Of a stretch of DNA of 64,000 bases, positions 34,246 to 45,121 are shown piece by piece. The stretch comes from Rhipidocladum racemiflorum. Lineage: Eukaryota > Streptophyta > Magnoliopsida > Poales > Poaceae. The notes below the pieces were generated by a model, which saw only the letters and a program-made list of their open reading frames with translations, did no database searches and was not told the DNA's origin. The stretch is taken from the NCBI GenBank assembly GCA_036346355.1, contig CM070576.1, positions 50,949,712-51,013,711 of the forward strand, read 5' to 3'. The position numbers and the translations under genes are program-made. Positions within the stretch are counted from its first letter, which is position 1; each line of letters begins with the position of its first letter.

Positions 34246-37200
34246 CTATACCTGAACCTTAGGAACCCATAGTACAACGGGAAGGTTGTAGATACAGAGT
34301 TTCACGGGCCAAGTGTTATGCCGGCTGCTCATGTTACCGAAAGGATTCATTCCATTTGTACCCAATCCAAACCTTATATTCCTCGGATCCGCACCAAATT
34401 TTTGAAACCTCCTATCGATATTTCTCCACCGGGTGGAATCAGCAAGGTGCCTTACCATTACATCATTCTTACGCTCCTCGGAGCGCCAACGCAGCAGTTT
34501 GGCCTCCTTTGGGTTCGCAAACAAACGCTTCAAATGGAGAATAACAGGCAGATACCATGCCACCTTTGCAAGTGGTCCTTTCTTCACCTCGATGCCCGCG
34601 CTGTCATCATCTGAATGACTCTTACACTTGTACCTGGATGCGTTGCACACTGGACATACATGCAAGTCTGTGTACTCTTTGCGGTACAGGATATAGTCGT
34701 TTGGATATGCATGTACTCTTTCTACTTCCATTCCCGAGGGACAAAGAACCTTCTTAGCTTTGTAGGCTTGTCGGCAACATGTCTACCAATAGACGAACAA
34801 CGCTGTGAAACTCTTGTCGGATCAACCGTTGCTTGCCTTCAATTTCAGCAGTTCAAGCACGGATGACAACCTTGTGTATTTGAACTTGCAGCCTGCGAAC
34901 AAAGGTTTCTCTGAGTTGTAACATCCTCATTTTTGTAAAAGTTAAAAATCGCACCTTGTAGCATTTGAAAATAATAATAATAATAAATAATAATAATAGT
35001 AATAATAATAATAAAATAAAATTTTGGACAAAATAAAAATATAAAAAAAATACGTACAAGAGTCTGATTTACTAAAAGAATTTTTGCGAAAAATCTATGC
35101 GTCGAAAAGTTACGAAACCCCCTTCGTGAAGTTACAAATATTACCTAGTGTTTTAGAAGATTTTTCCAAGATGTTCAGAGACTTTCTACTGTTTTGTCCC
35201 AATCGTTGTCTCTTCTTAACACTATTCAAATTCATGTGAAAATGAAACGCCCCTAGCGTGTGAACTGAACATCTTTTTCAACCGAACATCATGACTGCAG
35301 TTTCTTCAGCACCATTACCGTCTCAAGCCAAACTCCAAGCACCAAGAAAAAAAAAACAGCACCATTAATTCACATTTTGTTCCTGTGCAAGCAAAGGAAT
35401 TAAACGCCACCAAATCATAATTAAACCGGACTGTTTACTTTCTATTTAAGCGCACTACCCTTGCGTTACTGTCGCTGGCCGTCGGAATTTGCATGTCCGT
35501 TGCCGTCGCTTCGAGTGCTCCAGGGCTATAAAATGGAGGCCACTGGGTCTCCCAAAGCAACGTAATTCCATTCCACCCCTTCCTAATCCTTCAGCTTACT
35601 CGTTTGGCTGCAACCCATGAAGAATTAAAGCGTGACTTGGACAACGGCGCCGCCTCTCCGCTGTGCCGTTGGCATCTCAGGCCACCTCACCGAGCGTAGG
35701 TTCAAAAGGAACTAAAGCTTCTTTCTCCGTTAAAGAAAAACCGACGTTTCCTATTTTGGTTCCTCATGTATACGGTATGCTCAATGGTGAACAGTGCAGT
35801 ACAGTAAGATCGAATAGAGCCCTTGCCAGTTAAATTGTACATGACAATTTCTATTTTTGCGAAATTTATCATTTTCGTTGCAAATTTGTTCTAAGTCCAA
35901 ATTGTATGCAACAAATTTTGTTAATTAGTAAAAATTAATACCTTTCTACAGTAATTTTACTAAAATTTAATAATCAAATCTATACTGTTAAATTATTCGC
36001 GGAAAGTCTAAATTTACGAATTTTGTAACTCTTAAAATATACGTCCAAAAAATTTGAAATAAATTTTATAAATCTTAGAAAATGCTAGACTAATGATCTG
36101 GAAGTTTTCATGTGATTACGAATTAATTTTTTCTTTGTATTTTCCGAATGTCTGTTTATTCGCTGTTTTCGTTTAATAGAAACGCTATACGTCGACTCCG
36201 TCGCAGAACTGCAGGAAGACAACCCTCTCCTCACCGACCAAGGCAAGTTTCCCCGCAAGTTTCTGATAAGTTCCCTTGAAGCATGTTGATCCATGTTTTG
36301 AAACGTTTTATAGATTTACTAACTTGCATGCTATGGTTGTTTATATAAAATGATATGTTATGATAGAGTATAGTTATATACCTTGTTAATATGTATGTCT
36401 GCTACATATTAATCTATCTATCCTTTGGTTGCCCTAGAATGATTAATTGTATGGCCTAACACCTTGTTTAGTCTACTAGTAGGGCCTAGTTATGCTAGAT
36501 ACTATTCATATGTTTAATTGAAAGCTTGTTATTTGAAATTCCAAATGATTGAGCAAAAATGTTATTTTAAAAAGGGCAGTTGGTGCTGTCAATTTGGTAA
36601 AACAAAAGAAAAGAGAAACTTGGAATTTCAAAACTTGAATAGGGTGGAAGGTTGCAAGGCGGGAGCAGAATGCACGAGACTCGGGTTTGAGTATGTGCCA
36701 CCCTAGTCACCCTAAGGACCGATCCCTTGTGATTGTTAAACAATGTACAACAGTGCGACCGCGGGTTACGGTATGGGACGGACCTGGCTGAGTAACTAGT
36801 GAAAACTTAATTAAGGCATGCCAAACGGTGGAGTGGGCGTGGTTGTAGCCATGAGTCCCACAGCGCAAGAGGGGCTTCCAACTTGGTTGTAGCCATTTGG
36901 CGGTGAAACCTCGGGGCGTGACTTAGTTAAGACGTAGCTAGGAAATGGCCTTGTGATTTTCACTTGGGGTTATATGCCGAGGAAGCAAATGACCAAAAGA
37001 GTGAAATACCTCTCGGGTAAAGCGTGCAAGCTCTGCAGAGTAAACAAACTATTCGAATAGCCGTACCCATGGTCAAGGGTGGACAAAGTGCGCTGTCGCC
37101 AGGTAGATTTTCTCTATTTGATTCCAAACCGAGATTTTACAAAAGAAAAGCACGGTTGTAGCCGTGAAGGTTATGATTTGATAAAGTCCGTGGTTGTCTC

Positions 37201-38100
37201 CACGAGGAAAAGATTTCAAAAGTATTCTTAAAATAAAACCATGGTCGATGCCATGCGTTGTTTTGATTTCACAATTGGAGCTGTGTCCCAAAAAGTTTAA
37301 ACTCTGATTTACCAAAAGAAAATACTTTTGAAAACTGCTCTTAAAAATTTTAGGACCAAACCTTCAAAGTTGGCTTTTCGCAAATTAACCAATACCTTCC
37401 CTTGAATCAAATTGCATATTGCATTTCTTACCGGACTTGTTGAGTATGTTGCATACTCACCCTTGCTTTTTATTGCGGGGCTGCTTATTCCATGAAGCAG
37501 ATCAGGAAGACAAAGATAGCTACCCAAGAGCCTGCGTCCCACCCTTCGACATCTGCCAGGAAAACTTTGAAGAGGAAGAATATCAGGATGACTAGGAACA
37601 CGTTTGCTTCAGTCTTTGCCTGTGGTGTTTTGGACTTCATTTTATCATGTTAATTTGCCAGTTTAATATTTCCGCTGCTATATGATCTACGGGTCCAACT
37701 TTTGTAATAATGGGCCTTGTTGGCTAGTACTCTGTATTAAACTTTATTTATCGCATGGTTATGATCCATACTGTTATGATCTGTGTGTACTAGATATTGA
37801 TCCAGGGACTAGTACAGGTAAACACAGCTGGGCCCGTGTCCTATTACGGGTTCCGACATGAGTCCTCCATCAAGCACTGGAATTTATCATATTCCCTGTC
37901 ATCACGGTTCCCTTGTGCGTCGCGCAGTATCTGATCCAGATTGTCATCCCGCAACCTATCCTCATTGGAAGCACAATCGATATGATCATCCGGCATATTG
38001 TTGACTTCGTCAACGATGTTAACAGTACCAGCTGCTTCCTATATATTTTGCTCTTCGCCGTGACTGGTCCAACATGTATACCCCCTTTTGAAACCCCTGA
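34246..38100 (-). pseudogene. TNP2 transposase fragment, split by a solo LTR
   Basis: The minus-strand piece before the LTR (38010-37859) encodes 'DDNLDQILRDAQGN'. After the LTR it resumes with 'LFAGCKFKYTRLSSVLEL' and then 'EVERVHAYPNDYILYRKEY', 'CPVCNASRYK', 'KVAWYLPVILHLKRLFA', 'MVRHLADSTRWR' and 'NIRFGLGTNGMNPFG' (Transposase_21 family). Two stops lie near 34800-34850. The coding stops near 34246 after 'VVLWVPKVQV', so the catalytic C-terminal half is lost. TNP2 would bind CACTA ends and catalyse transposition. Confidence 0.85.
34917..37858 (+). mobile_element. Solo LTR, 2.94 kb, TSD TGAGT, inside the TNP2 fragment
   Basis: It begins TGTAACATCC and ends GGGTTCCGACA. TGAGT is duplicated at 34912-34916 and 37859-37863. 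It contains an (AAT)n run near 34970 and 'gttgagtatgttgcatactcaccc' near 37440, similar to blocks in the other long LTRs here. It is non-coding. The first two bases of the second duplication copy are TG, so the boundary was set by the duplicated pentamer. Confidence 0.92.
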
Positions 38101-38399
38101 GATCAAGTGTGCTTCAATCTGCGCTAAGTTTCAAAACATCCTCAAATTTTCGCAGTCAATGCACGGACATGACATAAATTGCATCCCCTTATTAAACATA
38201 TCCTCCTCTGCAGCTCTTCTAAAAGCGGAGACACCATTAAGGTACTCGACAATCGTACGGTTCTCAGCATACATCCAACTTAGATCCATCTATACTACAC
38301 ATGTACATTTAGTGTTAAATATTAAGTACATCGGTGTGCGCAAGCACACATTCTTAAATTAATCATGCAATGCTAGTTACTTTTTGAATATAATGCAAT

Positions 38400-39115
38400 T
38401 ATACAACCAATTAGTCCTTAAATCACGAAGAAAAAATTAACCTACAAGCTAGATCTAAACACAATATTCAAATTCTCTCTTTACCAAACTAGCTAGCTAA
38501 ATCTTAAATATAATAATACAATTAGAACCCATTACTAACCTTAGATCACCAAGAATAATTTGATCTATAAGTTAGATTTAAACAATCTTTAAATTCTCTC
38601 CTTACTAAGCTAGATCTTGAATATAATGCAATTAGAATATATTACTGAACTTAGATCACCAAGAACAAGTGGATCTACAAGGTAGATCTAAACAATCTTC
38701 AAATTCTTTCGTTACCAAACTAGATCTTGAATATAATGCAGTTAGACCATTACTAACATTAAATCACTAACAACACATAGATCTACAAGTTAGATTTAAA
38801 CAATCTTCAAATTCTCGCCTAACCAAACTAGATATTGAATATAATGAAGTTAGACCATTACTAACATTAAATCACTAACAACACATAGATCTAAAAGTTA
38901 GATTTAAACAATCTTCAAATTCTCATCTAACCAAACTAGATATTGAATATAATGCAATTAGAACCCATACTAACCTTAGATCACCAACTACATATGAGTC
39001 TATAAGCTAGATCTAAACAATCATTAAATTCTCACCAAACCAAGTTAGATATTGAATATAATGCAATTAGAACCCATTACTAACCTTAAATCACCAAAAT
39101 CAAATGAATCTACAT
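38400..39115. repeat. Tandem repeat, unit about 109 bp, about six copies
   Basis: The words 'aacaatcttcaaattct' and 'tagatattgaatataatg' recur near 38460, 38581, 38691, 38800, 38908 and 39017 (spacing 108-121). The array lies inside the first CACTA element next to its subterminal repeats. Confidence 0.88.
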
Positions 39116-39639
39116 TCACCCTTTGAAATCAATTGTCTTCTTTCACAATATCGCCTCACAGCCGCAACCAGTCTCAAGATAGATCCCGAAACCCTAAAAA
39201 ACACGAAGTGGCTCGGGGCTCTGTATTATATACTATTAGAATTTATCACAGACGGTTCTGTTCATAAACCATCCGTGATATACATAATATCACAGACGAT
39301 TTTCTATAAAATCGCCTGTGATTGACACCTGTAGCTATCACAGACGATTTTAAATTAGAACCGTCTGTGATGACTCCTGTAGATATCACAAACAGTTTTA
39401 TTATAAAACCGTATGTGATATTGATGTATATCACAGATGGTTTATTAAAATAACCGTCTGTGATATTGTCACTGACGATTGCAACATTGAACTGTCAATG
39501 ATGTTCCTTATTACAGACGGTTTTTCAAAACTATATGTAATGAGGCGTCTAATATAAATCTTTCTGTAGTATTATCTAATTCTTTAACTCCTCCAAAGTC
39601 GCAGCAAATTAGCTTACACTTAATTAATACTAGGAAAGT

Positions 39640-40450
39640 GAGCGCGACGCACGCCGCACACGTGAACGAAAAAAATTTTGTGTTGTTTTTTCGGAGAAAA
39701 AACGAACCACGAAAATATTTTTTTTCAGAAAAAACAAGGGAAATGGACCACGAAAGCATTTTTCACGGGGAGAACGGAAAAGTTTTTTTTTCGGAGGAAA
39801 AACGGGCCACAAAAACATTTTTTCCATGGAAAACGAGAAAAAACGGGAAACGAAAACATTCTTCGCGGATCACGAAAACATTTTGTCCATAGAAAACGAG
39901 AAAAACGGACCATGAAAACATTTTCCCAAGAAAAAACGCGGAGCACGCCGCGCTCGTGAACGGAAAACGGATTTAAATTTTTTTTAGAGAAAAAAATGGA
40001 TTACGAAAACTTTTTTTCGGGTAAAACGAGGGAAAACGGGCTACGAAAACAAATTTCTCGGGAAAAACAAGGAAAAATAGACAAAAACGGAGAAACGACG
40101 GACGAAAAACGAATTTCCATTTTTTTTTTGAAAAAATGGCCAACGAAAACAATATCTTTTTGGGGAAAACAAGGAAAAACAGGCTACAAAAACAATTTTT
40201 CCGGGAAAAACGGAGAAACGACGGACGAAAAACAAATTTCCAATTTTTTTTTTAGAAAAACGGCTAACGAAAGCATTTTCCCATGCTCCGGAGAAAAAAC
40301 GGACCATGAAAACATTTTTTCCGGGCAAAACGGAGAAAGGAAACGATTTTCCATTTTTTTTTTGAAAAATGGGCAACGAAAATATTTTTCGCATGCTCCG
40401 GAGAAAAAACGGACCACGAAAACATTTTTTTCGGGCAAAACGGAGAAATG
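39640..40450. repeat. Degenerate array of 'cgaaaacatttttt..cgg' units
   Basis: Short blocks such as 'acggaccacgaaaacatttt', 'gggaaaaacggagaaa' and 'gacggacgaaaaacaaattt' repeat with variable spacing. The last two large units are 110 bp apart (about 40285 and 40395). Long A or T runs give lengthy but meaningless open frames on both strands. No element ends were identified. Confidence 0.8.
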
Positions 40451-40522
40451 ACCTGAACGTAAAGTGTGGGGACCTATTTGTTATAATTTTAGACCTGTTC
40501 GCTATTTTAAAAAATTAGAAAA

Positions 40523-40945
40523 GGGCTTGTTCGCAATTCGTATTTAACGGGAGGCTCCTCCTGTAAAACGGCGAACGAGGAACCTAAACGCGAACCGGGA
40601 AGAAAGATTTTCCTCTCACATAAAATCGTACAGGGACCTATTCGTAATTCCGAAGAACCTGAGGACTTTTTTGCAAAAATGGGGGTGGACACGTGGGGGT
40701 CTGTCTGAGCTCCTTTTCTCCCAATTGTAATGAAAGGGCTCGTTCGCGATTCGTATTTAACGGGAGGCTCCTCCTGTAAAACGGCGAACAAGGGATTTAA
40801 ACGCGAATCGGGAAGAAAGATTTTTCTCTCACATAAAATCGTGCAGGGATCTATTCGTAATTCTGAAGAACCAGAGGACTTTTTCGCAATAATAGGGGTG
40901 GACACGTGGGAGTCTGTCTGAGCTCCTTTTCTCTCGATCATAATA
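40523..40945. repeat. Two-copy tandem duplication, unit 213 bp
   Basis: The segment beginning 'gggcttgttcgcaattcg' at 40523 is repeated from 40736 with about 90% identity by eye. Both copies include 'cgggaggctcctcctg', 'tcgtacaggga/tcgtgcaggga' and 'gtggacacgtggg'. Confidence 0.9.
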
Positions 40946-41171
40946 GGCTTAAGATATGATATGATTCCCGGCCCAAATGTTATCAGCTCAACTCAAAACA
41001 CTAATAATCCTCCCACCCACACCAACACAGCAACTCCATCCGGCCAGTCGAGTCCAGGTGCACCAAACCCTCTCCAACAGAGCAAAATAATAAGATGAGA
41101 CCAAACTCCTCATAAATCTTAGCCGCAACGCATAATTAAGCTCACGCCGACGTGCGGAGGAGCGCGCCAAC
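40946..41171 (+). promoter_or_regulatory. Presumed promoter and 5' UTR of the ATL-type gene
   Basis: This is short unique sequence before the RING gene, with AT-rich 'cataaatc' and 'ataattaag' near 41110-41140. No motif is firm enough to name. Confidence 0.35.
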
Positions 41172-42008
41172 ATGTCATCGTTGCCGGGTGCACGGACTCC
41201 GACCACGGTGGTCGACAGCGACGTCGTCCTCTCCGGTGTCGTTCTCCTCTTCGTCGCTCTCGCCTTCGCCTTCGTTCTTCACCACTGCCTAACGGTCCAT
41301 CGCCGCGGCCCGCGGGATGCCGCGGGGACGTCGTCGGTTGTTTGGCGCGGCATGGGCACAGATGCTGCTCCTGGCGGACAAGGCGCTGATCCGGTGCTTC
41401 TGCGGGCGTTGCCGGTGAAATTGTACCGTGCGAAGGACTTCGCGGAGGCGCTGGAGTGCGCCGTGTGCCTCGCCGAGCTGTCCGACGGCGAGGCGGCCAT
41501 GTTTTTGCCCAAGTGCGGCCACGGCTTCCACGCGGAGTGCGTCTACCTGTGGCTGCACTCCCACCCCACCTGCCCGCTCTGCCGCGTCGACATCGGCAAG
41601 CCGGACGCTTCGCCTGCGCCCTCGCCTCTGGCTCTCCCTCCGGTACTGCCGGAGTCGGCCAACTACGCGACGAACCTACCGACCAACGTCCTGTTCTGGG
41701 GATCCCGGGACGCGGTGACGACTGCAAGAACCGTCGGCGCCGTGGACGGCCCGAGCTCGTCCGACGGAGTGGAGGTGCTAGTCATCGAGGTCCCGGAGAT
41801 CACGGCACCGGCGGCGGCGCCGCTTGTGGCTGATGCGGCGAAGCCGCGGGGTTTGGCGAGGCTGAGGTCGCTCAGGAGGCTGTGGAGCAGAGGGGAGCAC
41901 GAGGTGGGCGCTAGTAGCACTCGTTCTCGCGGCCGCAGCAGTGGCACGGCTGCTGGTGCTCACGCTGCGCACGGCACCGGCGTTGCCGCTGGCAATTTGG
42001 AATCGTAG
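41172..42008 (+). CDS. RING-H2 E3 ubiquitin ligase, ATL family
   Basis: 278 residues in a single exon, intact and GC-rich. An N-terminal transmembrane helix (about residues 17-41, VVLSGVVLLFVALAFAFVL) is followed by a GLD-like segment that is weak here (LLRALPVKLY, 76-85). The RING-H2 finger has C96, C99, C115, H117, H120, C123, C134 and C137, a conserved Trp at 127 (likely E2 contact) and Pro at 132. The C-terminal tail is Ala/Pro/Arg-rich and disordered. ATL proteins are membrane-anchored E3 ligases that pass ubiquitin from an E2 to target proteins, often in stress or defence responses. The start is the first ATG of the frame and places the helix properly. It stands alone between repeats. 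Substrate is unknown. Confidence 0.93.
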   Translation: MSSLPGARTPTTVVDSDVVLSGVVLLFVALAFAFVLHHCLTVHRRGPRDAAGTSSVVWRGMGTDAAPGGQGADPVLLRALPVKLYRAKDFAEALECAVCLAELSDGEAAMFLPKCGHGFHAECVYLWLHSHPTCPLCRVDIGKPDASPAPSPLALPPVLPESANYATNLPTNVLFWGSRDAVTTARTVGAVDGPSSSDGVEVLVIEVPEITAPAAAPLVADAAKPRGLARLRSLRRLWSRGEHEVGASSTRSRGRSSGTAAGAHAAHGTGVAAGNLES

Positions 42009-42323
42009 GGGCCGGACATGTGTTCGTCCGTCCATGAAGAGCGTAAGCAGTGACAAGTTGTCATATGTTTGGGGCACGTTACATATAGGGGACAGGCTTG
42101 GGCTTGCCACTTCCTTTCCTTTTGGCTTTCGCAATATAGCATCATATCATTGGTGAATAATGAATTGATCGGCTGGGGATCAGAAAACAGAAGGTTTTCT
42201 GCTAAGCAGGAATCGCCATTGCTAAACGGGCTGGCGAAGTGGCTTCTAGACGTCAATGGGCCCATTAATTAAGGGCATGGGCATATATTCTAGGTAGGTC
42301 TTTAGAATACTACAACTCTCAAA
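42009..42323 (+). other. 3' flank of the ATL-type gene
   Basis: Presumed 3' UTR and spacer. No clear polyadenylation signal stands out and no other gene was seen. Confidence 0.4.
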
Positions 42324-43026
42324 TAGAGATGGCAAGGGTATATACCCGGCGGGTATCACCACCTCGTACTTATACCCATGTTCATAAAATTTACCCGCTA
42401 CAATACCCATACCCGTGCGGGTACCGGGTACCCACGGGTAACCCACACCCACAATCTAAATGTGAAGACTCAACTGGTTTCAGATTTTTAGCATAGCGTA
42501 TACAATTTCTTAGCACAAAACTAATCCTTTCAACCAAGGATATTAATACCGCTGACATTCAACTGACTGTGTGAATGATTGATTGTAATTAAGACAATGA
42601 TTCAACCTACATGTTCCCGAATTATGCCCTTGCGCAGTGGCAGTTATCTCATCGTTAGACTTCTAACAGAAGTTGGTTGGGAGGGCTTCGACCAGAGCAA
42701 TATACAAATTAACCTGTATTGTTTAGTAGCCAGTATGCCAGGTCGGCTAGAACATGCATGTTACATTAAAATGCAAGTACTATTTGAGCACGCACAATGT
42801 ATTACTATGCAAAGCTGTTGAACAAACTAAACAATGACTTACAGACCCGTACCCACGGGTGAACGAGTACGGGTAATAGTAGAATGGATCCGTACCCGCT
42901 CTACCCGCCGGGTACTAATTTTTGCCCGTTAATAAACCCACGGGTATGAAAAATAATCCATACCCTGCCCCTAATAGAGTAAATAATCGTCGGGTTACGG
43001 GTTTCGGGTCCCCATTGCCATCTCTA
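42324..43026. mobile_element. hAT-type MITE, 703 bp, TSD CTCTYAAA
   Basis: Ends are TAGAGATGGCAA and its inverse TTGCCATCTCTA. Flanks are CTCTCAAA (42316-42323) and CTCTTAAA (43027-43034), an 8-bp duplication with one mismatch. Subterminal regions are rich in GGGTA/TACCC words. There is no transposase. Confidence 0.9.
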
Positions 43027-43034
43027 CTCTTAAA

Positions 43035-43575
43035 ATGGAAGGAATCGCCGATCAGGGAGAGCGTCACGTCAGTAATTTTGTGCAAGGCCTCTCGTCAATT
43101 CCAAAATTGTGTTAAGACCCTCCACCAGCTCTTTTATAAAAAAAACCCTTGTGGTTTTGGAAAAATGCATCAAGACCCAGATTGAGCTCTTTTGCACAAA
43201 AACCTCGTGGTTTCAGAAAATTACATCCAGACCGGGACCGAGCTCTTTTCCAAAAAAAAAACCTCGTGCTTCAAAAAAATCTTCGTAGGTCCTTAATCCC
43301 CGTTTTTACAAAAAAACCATATATTTTCTAAAATCTTGTTCTCATTCACCATTTCTGCGAAAAGGCCCTTGCAAATTCTTCGATTGTGATTATTTTAGTT
43401 TTTCTTAGGTTTTGCCAAAAGAAAAATGACATTTAACGTGGAGCTTAGTTTTGCCGTCCGAGTACTCTATCAAAATTCATGTAGCGCAGCATAGCATGTA
43501 GCTCTGTCTAATTCTTATGACTCTAATGCAACACTACTCCATCGGGAATCATATAGTCGTAAACTAGGAACAAAA
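43035..43575. other. Spacer with three loose 56-bp repeats
   Basis: At 43100-43300 the motif 'gagctcttttncaaaaa' (first copy 'cagctctttt') recurs at 43126, 43184 and 43239 with 'aaacctcgtggttt' between. Nothing was recognised in the rest. Confidence 0.55.
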
Positions 43576-43831
43576 TCTTTATATATACTAATTGGAGGCC
43601 CTCCTAGAAGCCCCATATTAATCCAATAAATTTCCATGGTAATATGATAAAAAGAAAAATTGCTAGAAAAATTGCACATTATTCTAAAAAAGAGAAAATC
43701 TTGATCGTCTCGTCCAATCTCCTTAATCATTTTCATCCATGGCTTAAATCTATTTATATATTCATAAGAGATATGAAATATACTTCCATCCTAAGGAGAT
43801 GCAATAATAAACCTTTCCATGTCTATGCAAG
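43576..43831 (+). mobile_element. Helitron 5' end (second family copy), interrupted
   Basis: TCTTTATATATACTAATT after an A matches the 5' end of the Helitron that starts at 57551 on the minus strand. Downstream text ('ccaatctccttaatcattttcatcca', 'aaatctattta') also matches it. It is cut by a solo LTR at 43832. I could not find its 3' end; 44505-45121 may hold the remainder but has no clear CTRR hairpin. Confidence 0.65.
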
Positions 43832-44499
43832 TGTCGGGGATTGAACTATTTACCATGAGGACCATCTCGCCCCAGTAACTCAAAAGCCACCGATCATACA
43901 ATACCCTCGGGGGAATGCCCGAGGAGAGCGTCCGAGCAACCCTATGGTCGGGCAACGAGCATGCGCATCCACCTGTTAAATACCGGATGCTCGTCTGCGA
44001 GCACGCCAGGCAGGTACGAGCAACCGTGCTAGGATAGGCCTAGCGGATGCTCGGGTGGATGGTCGGAGGGCTCGGTCAAATCACCAGGAAGGAAAGTGGC
44101 AACCAATCTGCCGAAGATCCAGGGTTGGTGCGCCATAAATTCAAAACGAGGCGCGATTCAAGGACTCTGGATCACAGGCGCGAAAGATATGGAAGCATGA
44201 CGTAAATATAGGGGGTAGTTACCATGTATACGACTCAGGACCTTGTATTTAAACCCCCCTGACCCCTGTGGAAAGGGGGGAGAAAAAATAGTGTACGCAG
44301 CTTTACAGAACTCAAATCATATACACTGGAGTAGGGTTATTATCTCCGTGGTGAGAGGCCCGAACCAGGATAAACACCGTGTGTCCCCGATCACCTGAGC
44401 ATTGCTCGGACACTAACTCCCCTCTCGTGCGAAGGGGCCCTTGTTGATCCCTCATTCAACAAGTAAGCTCGGCGGAAGCCCGTTCTCCAATCGTCGACA
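43832..44499 (+). mobile_element. Solo LTR, 668 bp, TSD GCAAG
   Basis: TGTCGGGGATTG ... TCGTCGACA, with GCAAG duplicated at 43827-43831 and 44500-44504. A TATA-like 'tgtatttaaa' lies near 44245. 'TGTCGGGGA' starts are common in grass Gypsy LTRs. It is non-coding. Confidence 0.92.
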
Positions 44500-44504
44500 G
44501 CAAG

Positions 44505-45121
44505 GAAATAAGGAGCTGATTTTCAGGAACACATACATGCTTCGGACGTTGCCCTGAAGATGAACCAGCACGCAAGGAAATTAAGAAGCAATCAACCTTT
44601 GTCGAAAATAAAAAAAAGAAGTTATCAGCCTATAAGTAGGGATACTAAGATGCATGACTTTGTTGTCCCAGGACCAAAGATGTCGAAAAAAAAGATAGAA
44701 GCTGGAGGTGTTAGCAATACAAGTGTATACTATTCTATTCATCAGAACATTAAATAAAGAAATAAACTATTAGGTTCAAACCACTATGCTCATGACTACC
44801 ATAGGTTTCCTACAATTCCATATGAATTTCATGAGAGAAAAACATCCACTCTAACCTCTCTTTTTTTCACTCATTCGCATTGGATGGAGGCAATTTTTCT
44901 ATGTTTTTTCATGCATCCTATCCAAATGGGTATTCCTATATTTTTTTCTGCATTTTCCTCTATTTTACACTTGTGTTCCTGTCAAATTCATGTGTTTGTT
45001 CTATTTCTTTGTTTTTTCATTCTTGTTTCAAAGAGGTCCTAAGTAGCCGTAGAAGATGACAGTAAAATGCCAACATCAGATCAAGCATCCCCCTTCCTAT
45101 CAGTTTGCTGGTTAGAAGTCA
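44505..45121. other. Non-coding spacer, possibly the rest of the interrupted Helitron
   Basis: AT-rich with no domain. The short open frame at 44560-44757 has no known motif. Confidence 0.4.

Larger units (their letters stand above)
33678..39571 (-). mobile_element. CACTA (En/Spm) element, decayed and non-autonomous
   Basis: The left end is CACTAGTACAGAAA; the right end is TTTCTGTAGTA, probably TAGTG before one mutation. Subterminal repeats of the form TCACAGACGGTT/AACCGTCTGTGA run at 33700-33980 and 39236-39530, many as inverted pairs. A minus-strand TNP2 fragment lies inside, split by a solo LTR (34917-37858). No 3-bp target duplication could be confirmed. The gene is truncated, so the element could move only with outside transposase. 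Confidence 0.85.

Noticed and set aside
39630..40451. Overlapping Lys/Phe-rich frames on both strands as genes
   Set aside because: They come from A/T runs in a repeat array and have no domains.
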